Source of the DNA: Bacteroides sp. OM05-12
GTDB taxonomy: Bacteria > Bacteroidota > Bacteroidia > Bacteroidales > Bacteroidaceae
NCBI RefSeq assembly: GCF_003438995.1
Contig: NZ_QSUN01000001.1
Span: 310,001 to 374,000 of the forward strand
DNA length: 64,000 nt
Direction: 5' to 3'
In this document: piece by piece, positions 1 to 9,062 of the stretch
How positions within the stretch are numbered: position 1 is the stretch's first letter
Layout of the letters: each line of letters begins with the position of its first letter
The notes under the pieces: model-generated
Told to the model about the DNA's origin: nothing
Databases searched by the model: none
The model's input: only the letters and a program-made list of their open reading frames with translations
Position numbers and translations under genes: made by a program

Positions 1-68
1 CATGGATGTATAAAAAATGGTTTGTATCACCTATGTTCAAATGAGAAATATATCCTTTATCCGGATTA

Positions 69-1463
69 TCATCTACACAGTTCTTCACAAAATCTGTTCT
101 GAAACGCCTTGGCTTCAGACTGTTTCAAAACGTTTTGATTGATAATGACAAAAGCCAATATATGACCATTCGAAGCTTTGGCATATCCAGCCAATGAGCT
201 GACTCCGGTTACAGAACCCGTTTTGGCACGGACATTATTATGAGCTTTACCCTCTTTCATCCTATTGCGTAAAGTTCCGTCCACACCTGCTATCGGCAAT
301 GATTTATATAATGGTTCATAAATATTTTCATTGGAATAAGCATACTTTAAAAAAGCAAGTAGCAGCTCCGGAGAAATATAATTATAGAGTGATACACCAC
401 TACCATCCACTATACGGTAGTTTTTAGGTTCAAAACCAAGTTGCTTTATTTTCTTTCTTATCGGTTCTACTGCATCATCACTACCAACACGCATCTTTCC
501 GTCACTCACCGCCAAATGATAAAACATAGCCTCAGCAGACAGATTATCACTCTTTTTCATGGCACGCATCAAGACATCAAGCAAAGTATGATAATAGGTA
601 TTCAGAAGCATCATACTATCGGTTGGACAATCGGAAAATGCATAATCAGAAACATCTATTCCCTTTTGCATCAACCGCTCACGAAAAGTATGCATAAAGA
701 AATCTTGGGAAGTACACATATTTACCCTGTCTATCTGTGCGGATGCTACATTTCCTCTTACAAGAATATCATTTCCTCCTTCTAACCAATTACGGGTAAC
801 TTCAAACTTACCGGCAGACGAATTCTTGCTTTTTGTCTGATTATTGACAGAATAATAAGAAGAAACAGGAGTTATGGTGAGTAATGCGGCAGAATCCTTT
901 TGCGCAGGATGTGCCGTTACTTCCACATATCCTTTATTATACATCAAAGGAGAAAGATAAGGTTGAAAATAGTAGGGGTTATCATCCCAAGACCAACCCA
1001 TTCCCCAATACAAAGAATCCATCATAGAAATATCACCATACAATCTGCCATTTATCTTTTTAATACCGGATTGCACCACTATATCCACCAACCGATTCAT
1101 TCCTTCATCGGCAAACTCCGGATCAAAACCTCCTATTACATATAAATCGCCATTAAGTTGGTTATCTTCCAATTGGCCGGTATAACAAAGTGATGTTTTA
1201 AAACGATACCCCACTCCCAACTTATCAAGCGCGGTAATTCCTGTTATTAATTTTTCTATAGACGCCGGACGGTACAATTTCTTAGCCTGATAATCATACA
1301 ATGATTTACCAGAAGTAAGGTCAAATACAGCAATACCGACTTCTGAGGTTTTCAGAAAATCGGCATCCATTAATGCATCCAAGCGGTTCTTTAAGTTTGC
1401 CTGTGCAAATATAACTACTTGACAGGCAAACAAAAATGATACTATAAACAGGTTTCTTTTCAT
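69..1463 (-). CDS. dacB: D-alanyl-D-alanine carboxypeptidase/endopeptidase (PBP4 type)
   Basis: Penicillin-binding protein of the S13/PBP4 family, 464 residues, which trims or cleaves peptidoglycan cross-bridges in the periplasm. A signal peptide (hydrophobic stretch after MKRN, ending near FAQA) precedes the catalytic domain. The three serine-acyltransferase motifs are visible: SxxK as SIEK at residues 68-71, SDN at about residue 303, and KTG at 414-416. The long insertion between the first two motifs is normal for this family. It lies 10 bp downstream of lpdA on the same strand and probably ends a three-gene leftward transcript. Family assignment is secure; whether carboxypeptidase or endopeptidase activity dominates cannot be read from sequence. 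Confidence 0.93.
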   Translation of the reverse strand: MKRNLFIVSFLFACQVVIFAQANLKNRLDALMDADFLKTSEVGIAVFDLTSGKSLYDYQAKKLYRPASIEKLITGITALDKLGVGYRFKTSLCYTGQLEDNQLNGDLYVIGGFDPEFADEGMNRLVDIVVQSGIKKINGRLYGDISMMDSLYWGMGWSWDDNPYYFQPYLSPLMYNKGYVEVTAHPAQKDSAALLTITPVSSYYSVNNQTKSKNSSAGKFEVTRNWLEGGNDILVRGNVASAQIDRVNMCTSQDFFMHTFRERLMQKGIDVSDYAFSDCPTDSMMLLNTYYHTLLDVLMRAMKKSDNLSAEAMFYHLAVSDGKMRVGSDDAVEPIRKKIKQLGFEPKNYRIVDGSGVSLYNYISPELLLAFLKYAYSNENIYEPLYKSLPIAGVDGTLRNRMKEGKAHNNVRAKTGSVTGVSSLAGYAKASNGHILAFVIINQNVLKQSEAKAFQNRFCEELCR

Positions 1464-1473
1464 TCACCGACAA

Positions 1474-2817
1474 TCATAATGCTTCACGGAATATCTCACC
1501 AACTGTAGGATGAGGGAAGACAATTTTCTTCCACTCTTCAGCCTTCATGCCAGTCTCTATCGCCATTGCCGCAATAGTGATTATTTCCGAAGCCGGATTA
1601 CCCAACACGTGTGCTCCAAGTATTGTACCATCTTCTGCCATGATAACTTTACAAAGTCCGTTCACACCTTCATTTTCAGCAACAAAACGTCCGGAATATG
1701 CCATTGGGAGTTTTTCTACCCGATAAGCAATTCCTGCAGACTGTAAAGCCTCTTCCGTCTGACCTACTCCTGCAACTTCCGGGTTTGTATAAACCACTCC
1801 CGGAATGGCACGGTAACTCATGCTGTCCTTTTTTCCGACAATATGATTGACTGCGACCTCTGCTTCACGCACTGCCGTATGTGCCAACAGAGATACACCA
1901 TTCAGGTCTCCACATACATACACTCCTTCTACGGAAGATTGCAAATGCTCATCAACCTTTATGCAACGACGTTCCGTCGTAGCCAAACCAAGATTCTCCA
2001 GACCAAAACCTTTCGTTACCGGACGACGACCTACACTCATCAATAGTTTTTCAGAGAGCACACTTCCTGCTCCTTGCTCATTTTCATAGGAAACCGTGAT
2101 TCCTTCTTCCGATTGGGAAATAGCAACAACTTTTGTACTAAGCAAGAAAGCAATGCCTCGTTTTGCATACTCGGCACAAAGCATGGAAGATATGTCTCCA
2201 TCCATCGGACCCAATATTTTATCCATCATCTCGATTACCGTTACTTTTACGCCCAAGCTATTAAAGAAAGAGGCAAATTCCATTCCAATAACTCCACCGC
2301 CTACAATGGTCAATGAAGCCGGAAGCTCTTTACTATCCAATGCATCACGATGTGTCCAATAGTTCACTTCCCCTATCCCCGTAATAGGAGGAACAAAAGT
2401 TTCTGAACCCGTACACACAATCATCTTCTCGCACTCATACACTTCATCACCGCAGCGAACATGGTTTTTATCCATGATTTCAGCTTCACCCGTCACAATA
2501 TTGACCTGATGAGCCGTGAGTTTGGCTTTAATGCCTAACACCAGTTTACGAACAACTTTAGATTTACGAGCTATAATCTTGCCTAAATCGAAAGATGCTT
2601 CAGGCACTGTAACAGCATATTTAGAAGCATGTTTAGCATAATCATACACTTTGGCCGAGTAAAGTAACGTCTTCGTCGGAATACACCCTTCGTTCAGACA
2701 TACACCGCCCAAATTATTCTTCTCAAATAAAACAACACTCAGTCCTGCTTTTCCGGCAGCTTCAGCAGCTGTATATCCGGCAGGACCACCGCCAATAATC
2801 GCAATTTGATAATTCAT
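1474..2817 (-). CDS. lpdA: dihydrolipoyl dehydrogenase
   Basis: FAD-dependent disulfide reductase, 447 residues, that reoxidises dihydrolipoamide of 2-oxoacid dehydrogenase complexes or the glycine cleavage system. The N-terminal FAD-binding GGGPAG lies at residues 9-14. The redox-active pair is C40 and C45 within GGVCLNEGC. A second Rossmann motif, GGGVIG, marks the NAD site. The C-terminal HPTVGE (H436 to E441) is the catalytic His-Glu dyad expected in true lipoamide dehydrogenases. Its start codon overlaps the stop of the upstream small membrane protein gene as ATGA, which suggests translational coupling. No E1 or E2 partner gene lies in the window, so the complex it serves is unknown. Confidence 0.94.
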   Translation of the reverse strand: MNYQIAIIGGGPAGYTAAEAAGKAGLSVVLFEKNNLGGVCLNEGCIPTKTLLYSAKVYDYAKHASKYAVTVPEASFDLGKIIARKSKVVRKLVLGIKAKLTAHQVNIVTGEAEIMDKNHVRCGDEVYECEKMIVCTGSETFVPPITGIGEVNYWTHRDALDSKELPASLTIVGGGVIGMEFASFFNSLGVKVTVIEMMDKILGPMDGDISSMLCAEYAKRGIAFLLSTKVVAISQSEEGITVSYENEQGAGSVLSEKLLMSVGRRPVTKGFGLENLGLATTERRCIKVDEHLQSSVEGVYVCGDLNGVSLLAHTAVREAEVAVNHIVGKKDSMSYRAIPGVVYTNPEVAGVGQTEEALQSAGIAYRVEKLPMAYSGRFVAENEGVNGLCKVIMAEDGTILGAHVLGNPASEIITIAAMAIETGMKAEEWKKIVFPHPTVGEIFREAL

Positions 2818-3245
2818 GATAGTATTTTTTTAAGGTTTTCATCAATAATAATCCGGTCATTCATTTTCAACAACAAAGTGACCATTTCTTTCTTCTTAAC
2901 AGGAGAAATGCAAACTGTTTCATTCGTCTGTTTTCCACGATAGGCAATTCTGATTTTATCTGCCGAAGATGCAGTAAAATGATATGCAGACTGAATAGAC
3001 AGGATATCTCCTACGGAAATAATGGAAGAAGGATAAAATCTCCCGAAACTCAACTTCAATTTGCCTTCTGTAGTCACTACATATTGAGTATGTATGATCA
3101 TTTCGATAAGACATAGTTCAATTAATGCAATCAACGCCGCAGGAATAATCGCTTTAATCCAAAAGAAATAAAGCATGCTCACGGCCAACACTCCCGTAAT
3201 ATTCCAATATGTCCAATTTATCTTAGAATGAAAAACACGATCCAT
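2814..3245 (-). CDS. small membrane protein, PH-domain-like
   Basis: A 143-residue protein with two closely spaced hydrophobic segments (about residues 15-50, ITGVLAVSMLYFFW and the following AALIALIELC) and a polar C-terminal half rich in beta-forming residues. This layout matches small Bacteroidales membrane proteins with a PH-like domain. I do not recognise a specific family. It shares an ATGA overlap with lpdA and is the first gene of the leftward lpdA-dacB group. Its start lies about 110 bp from the nadB start on the opposite strand, so the two share an upstream region. A near-match to the -7 element for this direction (GAAAGATA on the plus strand, 3266-3273) has one mismatch. Function unknown. 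Confidence 0.7.
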   Translation of the reverse strand: MDRVFHSKINWTYWNITGVLAVSMLYFFWIKAIIPAALIALIELCLIEMIIHTQYVVTTEGKLKLSFGRFYPSSIISVGDILSIQSAYHFTASSADKIRIAYRGKQTNETVCISPVKKKEMVTLLLKMNDRIIIDENLKKILS

Positions 3246-3325
3246 ACATTTCCTTTAATTTGCCCGAAAGATAGTGATTTTATCAATTATTTACCCCAAA
3301 AGGAACAAGGAAAAAAGTTATTTCG

Positions 3326-3333
3326 TAGCTTTG
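3326..3333 (+). promoter_or_regulatory. promoter -7 element of nadB
   Basis: TAGCTTTG is an exact match to the Bacteroides -7 consensus TAnnTTTG. It ends 20 bp before the ATG at 3354 and supports that start over the longer upstream reading frame, whose extra codons would overlap the promoter. Confidence 0.65.
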
Positions 3334-3353
3334 CAAACTATAAACATACAGTT

Positions 3354-4928
3354 ATGGTTAGAAAGTTTGACTTTTTAGTTATCGGTTCCGGCATTGCCGG
3401 GATGAGCTTTGCCCTGAAAGTGGCAAATAAAGGGAAATCAGTAGCCCTTATCTGTAAAGCTGGTTTACAAGAAGCTAACACATATTTCGCACAAGGCGGC
3501 ATAGCTTCCGTTACCAATTTGCAATTAGACAATTTCGAAAAACACATTGAAGACACGATGATTGCCGGTGATTGGATAAGTGACCGGGAAGCTGTAGAAA
3601 AAGTAGTGAGGGAAGCTCCTGCCCAAATAGAAGAATTAATTCATTGGGGAGTGAATTTTGATAAAACCGAAAAAGGTGATTTCGACTTACATAAAGAAGG
3701 GGGACACTCCGAATTCCGCATCCTGCACCATAAAGATAATACCGGAGCTGAAATTCAAGACAGTCTTATCAGAGCCGTACAAGAACATCCGAACATTACA
3801 GTCTTTACCAATTTCTTTGCTGTAGAGATTATTACCCAACATCATCTGGGCATCATCGTAACCCGCCATACAGCGGGCATTAAATGTTTCGGAGCTTATG
3901 TACTGAATGAAGAAACAGGTGAGGTAGATACCTTCCTATCCCGGATAACCGTCATGGCGACAGGAGGCTGCGAGGCTGTTTACCGTAACACGACTAATCC
4001 GTTAGTTGCCACAGGCGACGGTATAGCAATGGTATATCGTGCAAAAGGAGCAGTAAAGGATATGGAATTCATACAATTTCATCCTACCGCCTTGTTTCAT
4101 CCGGGAGACCGTCCGTGTTTTCTTATCACAGAAGCAATGCGTGGTTATGGAGCCGTACTGCGCAACTCGGCGGGTGAAGAGTTTATGCAGAAATATGATC
4201 CGCGCCTTTCTCTTGCTCCACGTGATATTGTGGCACGGGCTATCGACAACGAAATGAAATTGCGCGGAGACGACCATGTGTACCTCGATGTCACGCACAA
4301 AAATGCGGAAGAAACAAAGAAACACTTCCCGAATATCTACAAGAAATGTCTCAGTTTAGGTATAGATATTACGAAAGATTATATTCCGGTAGCACCGGCA
4401 GCGCATTATTTATGCGGTGGAATTAAAGTGGACTTAGACGGACAATCGAGCATCAAACGATTATACGCTATCGGTGAATGTTCCTGTACCGGACTGCACG
4501 GAGGAAACCGCCTTGCTTCCAATTCACTGATAGAAGCAGTGGTATATGCAGACGCGGCAGCTAAACATTCATTAAATGTACTGGACCGTTACGATTTTAA
4601 CGAGGATATACCGAAATGGAACGATGAAGGTACTATCTCCAACGAAGAAAGAGTCCTGATTACACAGAGTGCAAAAGAGGTAAATCAAATTATGGAGTGT
4701 TATGTAGGTATCGTACGCAGTAATCTCCGTCTGACCCGTGCATGGAATCGTTTGGATATTTTATATGAGGAGACCGAAAGCCTTTTCAAACGTTGTAAAG
4801 CTTCCCGTGAAATATGTGAATTGCGCAACATGATTAATGTAGGATATCTTATTACCCGTCAGGCTATGGAGCGTAAGGAAAGCCGCGGACTGCATTACAC
4901 GATTGACTATCCACATAAAAAGGAATAA
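3354..4928 (+). CDS. nadB: L-aspartate oxidase
   Basis: Flavoenzyme of 524 residues that oxidises L-aspartate to iminoaspartate, the first step of de novo NAD synthesis; NadA, encoded at 15326-16318, condenses the product to quinolinate. The FAD-binding GSGIAG is at residues 11-16. Family signatures follow: QGGIA, the HPTAL/EAMRG region of the capping domain, and the C-terminal GECSCTGLHGGNRL flavin site. The frame is open back to 3228, but the -7 element at 3326-3333 and the N-terminal family pattern (short basic start, then DFLVIGSG) favour the ATG at 3354. It stands alone; nadA and nadC are not adjacent. The gene is followed 18 bp after its stop by the first copy of the composite intergenic repeat. 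Confidence 0.93.
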   Translation: MVRKFDFLVIGSGIAGMSFALKVANKGKSVALICKAGLQEANTYFAQGGIASVTNLQLDNFEKHIEDTMIAGDWISDREAVEKVVREAPAQIEELIHWGVNFDKTEKGDFDLHKEGGHSEFRILHHKDNTGAEIQDSLIRAVQEHPNITVFTNFFAVEIITQHHLGIIVTRHTAGIKCFGAYVLNEETGEVDTFLSRITVMATGGCEAVYRNTTNPLVATGDGIAMVYRAKGAVKDMEFIQFHPTALFHPGDRPCFLITEAMRGYGAVLRNSAGEEFMQKYDPRLSLAPRDIVARAIDNEMKLRGDDHVYLDVTHKNAEETKKHFPNIYKKCLSLGIDITKDYIPVAPAAHYLCGGIKVDLDGQSSIKRLYAIGECSCTGLHGGNRLASNSLIEAVVYADAAAKHSLNVLDRYDFNEDIPKWNDEGTISNEERVLITQSAKEVNQIMECYVGIVRSNLRLTRAWNRLDILYEETESLFKRCKASREICELRNMINVGYLITRQAMERKESRGLHYTIDYPHKKE

Positions 4929-4945
4929 GAATATACTTTTAAATG

Positions 4946-5046
4946 CATACGGTCGATTGATTACAAACGATAGGAGTTTATAGACAAACGACCGTATGTT
5001 TGTTTGCAATCGACCGTATGTCTTTTTTTAATCATCAAGATGTTTT
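4946..5046. repeat. composite intergenic repeat, locus 1, modules A and B
   Basis: Module A begins 18 bp after the nadB stop. It has the arms CATACGGTCGATTG (4946-4959) and CAATCGACCGTATG (5007-5020), perfect 14-bp inverted repeats, with a third partial copy (ACGACCGTATG, 4988-4998) between them. A short AT-rich module B (ATCATCAAGATGTTTTC type) follows to about 5046. The same arms occur at 23935-23987, 49222-49296 and 56073-56116. The rest of the 4929-5652 gap holds another part of the repeat and a terminator, and no gene that I can support. Confidence 0.8.
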
Positions 5047-5261
5047 CAGTTCAGGAAACAAATGCTGCATTTTACTGACAGAAACACCTGTTAAAACAGA
5101 ATCATTCTCATTCATCTTTCAATCCTTCAGTTCCTGAATATTACATTTGAGTATCAGTGGGTTATCCTGAACCTTTATCATAGAAAAGATTCAGCCGGTA
5201 AAACAGCCTCCTCTCCTATTTTCAATTTTCAACGCTCAATTTTCAAGTGTCCATAAAAAAG

Positions 5262-5482
5262 TTACCTGCACTGCAATCAACTGACAATCAAACATAAAGC
5301 AGTAGATAGTGATAAGGTGAAGGCAAATCAAAGTAAATTGAATAACTGCTAAATTGGCAGAATAAGCAAACTAAAAACGCCTAAGGGAGTGATGCCTTAC
5401 ACTCCAGTAGATGTAAGCTATCGCTCAAGGGAGCGTAAGCTGATGCTCCCTTGAGTGAAAGACAACGCTCAAGGGAGCGTTT
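5262..5482. repeat. composite intergenic repeat, locus 1, modules D and C
   Basis: Module D (about 5262-5375) contains the stretch ending AAGGTGAAGGCA, seen also at 23503-23515 and, inverted, at 49545-49557; its left arm has decayed here. Module C (about 5377-5482) starts CGCCTAAGGGAG and contains alternating copies of GGGAGCG and CGCTCCC separated by 15-25 bp, so it can form several hairpins. Between modules B and D (5047-5261) lie short segments that recur near 23700-23800, such as the TCAATCCTTCAGT / ACTGAAGGATTGA pair. It sits in the convergent gap between nadB and rubrerythrin. Confidence 0.75.
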
Positions 5483-5574
5483 TCACCACTTAACTGTACA
5501 TTCATAAATAGACTGTCATCAGAAAAACCAAACGAAAAATACTTAAAACAGAAATGCAGTTGTTATTACAAAAA

Positions 5575-5601
5575 CAGCCCTGCAAAATATTTGCAGGGCT
5601 G
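5575..5601 (-). terminator. intrinsic terminator of rubrerythrin
   Basis: Perfect 12-bp inverted repeat, CAGCCCTGCAAA and TTTGCAGGGCTG, with a 3-nt loop. On the minus strand it is followed by TTTTTG. It lies about 50 bp downstream of the rubrerythrin stop. Confidence 0.8.
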
Positions 5602-5652
5602 CCCTATCTCAATGACTACTTATTTAAAAGTAATCGAAATCTTTTTTCCTGA

Positions 5653-6231
5653 TTACCAGTTATTCTTTTTAACTTCGAAATACGCCTGAGGATGCAAACA
5701 TGCCGGACATACTTTCGGTGCTTCCATAGCTTCCATAATAAATCCGCAGTTACGGCATTGCCATACTACTACATCATCTTTAGCAAATACGTGGTTTTCT
5801 TCAATGTTCTTCACAAAAGCACGATATCTTTCTTCGTGTCCTTTTTCTGCAACACAGATATTACGATACATAGCTGCAATAGAAGGGAAACCTTCTTGTT
5901 CTGCCACATCTGCAAAGTGAGGATAATCCAATGACCATTCTTCATGTTCTCCGGCAGCAGCTTCTTTCAAATTATCAAGAGTAGTGCTGATAACACCTGC
6001 AGGATAACTTGCAGTAATTTCTACCATACCTCCTTCAAGATACTTAAACATACGTTCTGCATGTTCTTTTTCCTGATTAGCAGTTTCTGTGAAAATTTCA
6101 GAGATTTGTTCATAACCTTCTTTCTTTGCCACACTAGCAAAATAAGTATAACGCATTCTTGCCTGAGATTCACCGGCAAATGATGTCAACAGATTCTTTT
6201 CAGTCTGTGTTCCTTTAATACTTTTAGCCAT
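5653..6231 (-). CDS. rbr: rubrerythrin
   Basis: Peroxide-reducing non-haem iron protein of the cytoplasm, 192 residues, typical of oxidative-stress defence in anaerobes. The N-terminal ferritin-like four-helix domain (residues 1-140) carries the diiron ligand pattern: an early glutamate in FAGESQAR, EKEHAER, and a later EKGHEER. The C-terminal rubredoxin-like domain has two CxxC knuckles, CRNC and CPAC, for one iron. Length and domain order are standard. It is a single-gene unit with its own -7 element (6292-6299) and a strong terminator (5575-5601). It is divergent from the SulP transporter gene, whose promoter is about 120 bp away. Confidence 0.95.
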   Translation of the reverse strand: MAKSIKGTQTEKNLLTSFAGESQARMRYTYFASVAKKEGYEQISEIFTETANQEKEHAERMFKYLEGGMVEITASYPAGVISTTLDNLKEAAAGEHEEWSLDYPHFADVAEQEGFPSIAAMYRNICVAEKGHEERYRAFVKNIEENHVFAKDDVVVWQCRNCGFIMEAMEAPKVCPACLHPQAYFEVKKNNW

Positions 6232-6291
6232 AATTATCTGTAATTTAAGTTAGTAAATTCGTACGTTTTGCAAGCCATTATTTTAATAACA

Positions 6292-6299
6292 CAAAGATA
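6292..6299 (-). promoter_or_regulatory. promoter -7 element of rubrerythrin
   Basis: CAAAGATA on the plus strand reads TATCTTTG on the minus strand, an exact TAnnTTTG match, about 60 bp before the rubrerythrin ATG. Confidence 0.6.
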
Positions 6300-6414
6300 A
6301 CTTATTTGGTTCAACATATTAAGAATAATTCCATAAAATTCCTTTATGGACAGATAGACTGCATCTATTACTTAATTTATAAAACAAAACAGATGTTAAT
6401 ATAATCTTATTTTG

Positions 6415-6422
6415 TAACTTTG
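6415..6422 (+). promoter_or_regulatory. promoter -7 element of the SulP gene
   Basis: TAACTTTG, an exact TAnnTTTG match, 29 bp before the ATG at 6452. Confidence 0.65.
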
Positions 6423-6451
6423 CACCCTCAATATTTGAACATATAAAACAG

Positions 6452-8128
6452 ATGAAAGCATTTGAATTCAAACCAAAACTTTATACAGCTTTAAAAGATT
6501 ATTCCAAAGCTACTTTTATGTCCGACCTGATGGCAGGTATTATCGTTGGTATTGTTGCCCTGCCGCTTGCCATCGCTTTCGGTATCGCATCCGGAGTATC
6601 ACCGGAAAAAGGGATCATTACCGCCATTATAGCAGGTTTCATCATTTCGTTATTAGGTGGTAGCCGCGTGCAAATAGGCGGTCCTACGGGAGCTTTCATT
6701 GTAATTGTCTACGGAATCATTCAGCAATATGGTGAAAAAGGACTTATCGTTGCAACAATCATGGCCGGTATCATCCTAATATTTCTCGGCATATTCAAAC
6801 TGGGAACGATTATCAAATTCATTCCCTACCCCATTGTCGTAGGGTTTACCAGTGGTATTGCAGTTACTATCTTCACCACACAGGTAAAAGACCTATTCGG
6901 ATTAACGATGGAAAATAATCCGGCTGATTTTCTTTCCAAATGGATTGCCTATGCGCATGACTTCTCTACAATCAACCTATGGTCTACGCTTGTAGGTATT
7001 CTAAGCATTGTGATAATCATTGTCACACCACGTTTTTCAAAAAAAATACCCGGTTCTCTTATTGCCATCATATTGATGACAATAATCGTCTATTTAATGA
7101 AAGCATACGGCGGAATTACTTCAATAGAGACAATAGGCGACCGATTTACCATTAACGCTTCATTGCCAAATGCAGAAGTTCCCGATATAAGTTGGGAAGT
7201 TATCAAAGGGCTATTGCCCGCCGCACTTACCATCGCCGTTTTGGGAGCAATAGAATCCCTGCTTTCAGCTACTGTTGCCGATGGTGTGACGGGAGACAAA
7301 CATGACTCTAACCAAGAACTTATCGGACAAGGTATCGCCAATATGGTTACACCGCTTTTTGGAGGAATACCCGCCACAGGAGCAATCGCCCGTACCATGA
7401 CAAACATCAATAATGGCGGTAAGACACCTGTTGCCGGTATTATCCATGCCATTGTACTGTTATTGATTCTTTTATTCCTTATGCCACTTGCGCAATATAT
7501 ACCGATGGCATGCCTCGCCGGAGTACTCGTTATCGTATCCTATAATATGAGTGAATGGCGTACGTTCCGGATGTTGATGAAAAATCCGAAGTCAGATATT
7601 GCAGTGTTGTTAATCACTTTCTTCCTGACTGTTATTTTTGATCTTACCATCGCCATAGAAATCGGCCTTGTCATTGCCTGTTTGCTTTTTATGAAACGCA
7701 TAATGGAAACAACACATGTCTCTGTGATACGTAACGAAATAGATCCGAACAACGAACTGGATATTGCCGTCAGAGAAGAGAAACTGATTGTGCCGAAAGG
7801 AGTGGAAGTTTATGAAATAGACGGTCCTTTCTTCTTTGGTATCGCTAATAAATTTGAAGAAACAATGGCACAGTTGGGAGATCGTCCCAAAGTACGTATC
7901 ATCCGTATGCGTAAAGTTCCTTTTATCGACTCTACCGGCATACACAATCTTAGTAATTTTTGCCGTTTATCACAAAAGGATAACATACATATCATACTTT
8001 CCGGCGTTAACGAACAAGTTCATGAAACACTTGAGAAATCGGGCTTCTATGAACTACTTGGTAAAGAAAACATTTGCAGTAATATTAATCTGGCCATTCA
8101 AAAAGCGGAAACAATCAGTAATAAATAG
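6452..8128 (+). CDS. SulP-family anion transporter with STAS domain
   Basis: Inner-membrane transporter of the SulP/SLC26 family, 558 residues; members carry sulfate, bicarbonate or related anions. About residues 25-425 form the membrane domain. It begins with the conserved segment DLMAGIIVGIVALPLAIAFG and includes the GGPTGAF motif and the family stretch LGAIESLLSA...NQELIGQGIAN. A cytoplasmic STAS domain follows (about 445-550), with the characteristic IDSTGIHNL loop carrying the serine that is phosphorylated in related STAS proteins. No carbonic anhydrase or sulfate-assimilation gene is adjacent, so the substrate cannot be assigned. It has its own promoter at 6415-6422 and is followed by a separate promoter for the next gene. 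Confidence 0.92.
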   Translation: MKAFEFKPKLYTALKDYSKATFMSDLMAGIIVGIVALPLAIAFGIASGVSPEKGIITAIIAGFIISLLGGSRVQIGGPTGAFIVIVYGIIQQYGEKGLIVATIMAGIILIFLGIFKLGTIIKFIPYPIVVGFTSGIAVTIFTTQVKDLFGLTMENNPADFLSKWIAYAHDFSTINLWSTLVGILSIVIIIVTPRFSKKIPGSLIAIILMTIIVYLMKAYGGITSIETIGDRFTINASLPNAEVPDISWEVIKGLLPAALTIAVLGAIESLLSATVADGVTGDKHDSNQELIGQGIANMVTPLFGGIPATGAIARTMTNINNGGKTPVAGIIHAIVLLLILLFLMPLAQYIPMACLAGVLVIVSYNMSEWRTFRMLMKNPKSDIAVLLITFFLTVIFDLTIAIEIGLVIACLLFMKRIMETTHVSVIRNEIDPNNELDIAVREEKLIVPKGVEVYEIDGPFFFGIANKFEETMAQLGDRPKVRIIRMRKVPFIDSTGIHNLSNFCRLSQKDNIHIILSGVNEQVHETLEKSGFYELLGKENICSNINLAIQKAETISNK

Positions 8129-8181
8129 GCAATACAATCAAAAATACACCTTTAGAGCCATTAAAAACGAAGAAGTTTTCA

Positions 8182-8189
8182 TAACTTTG
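8182..8189 (+). promoter_or_regulatory. promoter -7 element ahead of the 8228 gene
   Basis: TAACTTTG, an exact TAnnTTTG match, 38 bp before the ATG at 8228. It would drive the two-gene unit 8228-9839. Confidence 0.6.
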
Positions 8190-8227
8190 AAGTAAAGAGG
8201 TATTAAACTTTAAATAGAATCTATTTT

Positions 8228-9061
8228 ATGAATTGCAAATACGACACACTACTACTATTAATAGCAATGTTCACGCTATCTGCCTCACAGACCTCTGCTC
8301 AATCTTTACGTCAAATATTAGAGCGACCTATCAACATTATAGAGTCGAAATGGGAAATAAACACACAAGAAGCCGAAGAGCTGAACTATTATAACGGAGA
8401 TTATTGTGACTATTATTTGTTTCGTAAAAATGATCGGTCTTATAATCTGCGTCCCGGAAAAAATACCGTATTTAGCATATTAAAAAATTCTCACGTAGAT
8501 AATCCATTCAAAAACCCATCTACTTATATATTTTATCGCGGTCAATTCCCTGAAAAATTCCAAATCAACACTCCTTATGCCCTCCCGGTAAAAAATGGTG
8601 GAAAGACTTCATGGAAAATAGATTTACGTGAATCACGAAAAACACTCAACTTCCAACTAAAAAGCGGCGATACGGTTTATGCAACTCGTAGCGGCATTGC
8701 CTGCCAAACTACACGACCGTTACAATTACTGATTTACCATTCCGACCGCACTTTTGCCGCTTATCTTATGATGAACCAAAACTTTATACATCCGGGTGAG
8801 GAAGTTTTAGTAGGACAACCCGTAGGATTGGCCGGAGAAATGGGTGTATCTATTTCTTATTTCTTCCTTGATAAAAACAAATTTAACGCAAATCTTCCTT
8901 CCGGATATCCCTATTCTCATTTTACACCGGTATTTCGCACAACAGAAGGAGATATAAAGACCAAAGAGAAAAAAGAGTACTATTCCGTTATTGACGACGC
9001 ACTTATCATGCAGGATATGAGTAAACGTGAACAAAAGAAATATCTCAAAAAGAAAAAATAA
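8228..9061 (+). CDS. exported M23-like protein lacking the zinc ligands
   Basis: A 277-residue exported protein with a signal peptide ending near TSAQS. Residues about 150-220 resemble the LytM/M23 endopeptidase fold: a G-D-TVYATRSGIA strand, then LLIYHSDRTFAAYL, then HPGEEVLVGQPVGLAGEMGVS. The conserved zinc-binding histidines of YxHL and LHF are replaced (AAYLMM and ISYFFL), so it is probably not an active peptidase. A lysine-rich tail ends KKYLKKKK. Its stop codon is separated by one base from the ATG of the following metallopeptidase gene, so the two are likely co-translated. It could act as a structural or regulatory partner at the cell wall; that role is inference. The M23 relation is moderately supported. 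Confidence 0.75.
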   Translation: MNCKYDTLLLLIAMFTLSASQTSAQSLRQILERPINIIESKWEINTQEAEELNYYNGDYCDYYLFRKNDRSYNLRPGKNTVFSILKNSHVDNPFKNPSTYIFYRGQFPEKFQINTPYALPVKNGGKTSWKIDLRESRKTLNFQLKSGDTVYATRSGIACQTTRPLQLLIYHSDRTFAAYLMMNQNFIHPGEEVLVGQPVGLAGEMGVSISYFFLDKNKFNANLPSGYPYSHFTPVFRTTEGDIKTKEKKEYYSVIDDALIMQDMSKREQKKYLKKKK

Positions 9062-9062
9062 A

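Noticed and set aside
1..88. Open minus-strand frame at the left edge, possible GTG start at 88
   Set aside because: Only about 29 codons are visible, it overlaps the end of dacB and has no promoter or recognisable motif. It may be the start of a real gene running off the window, but cannot be supported.
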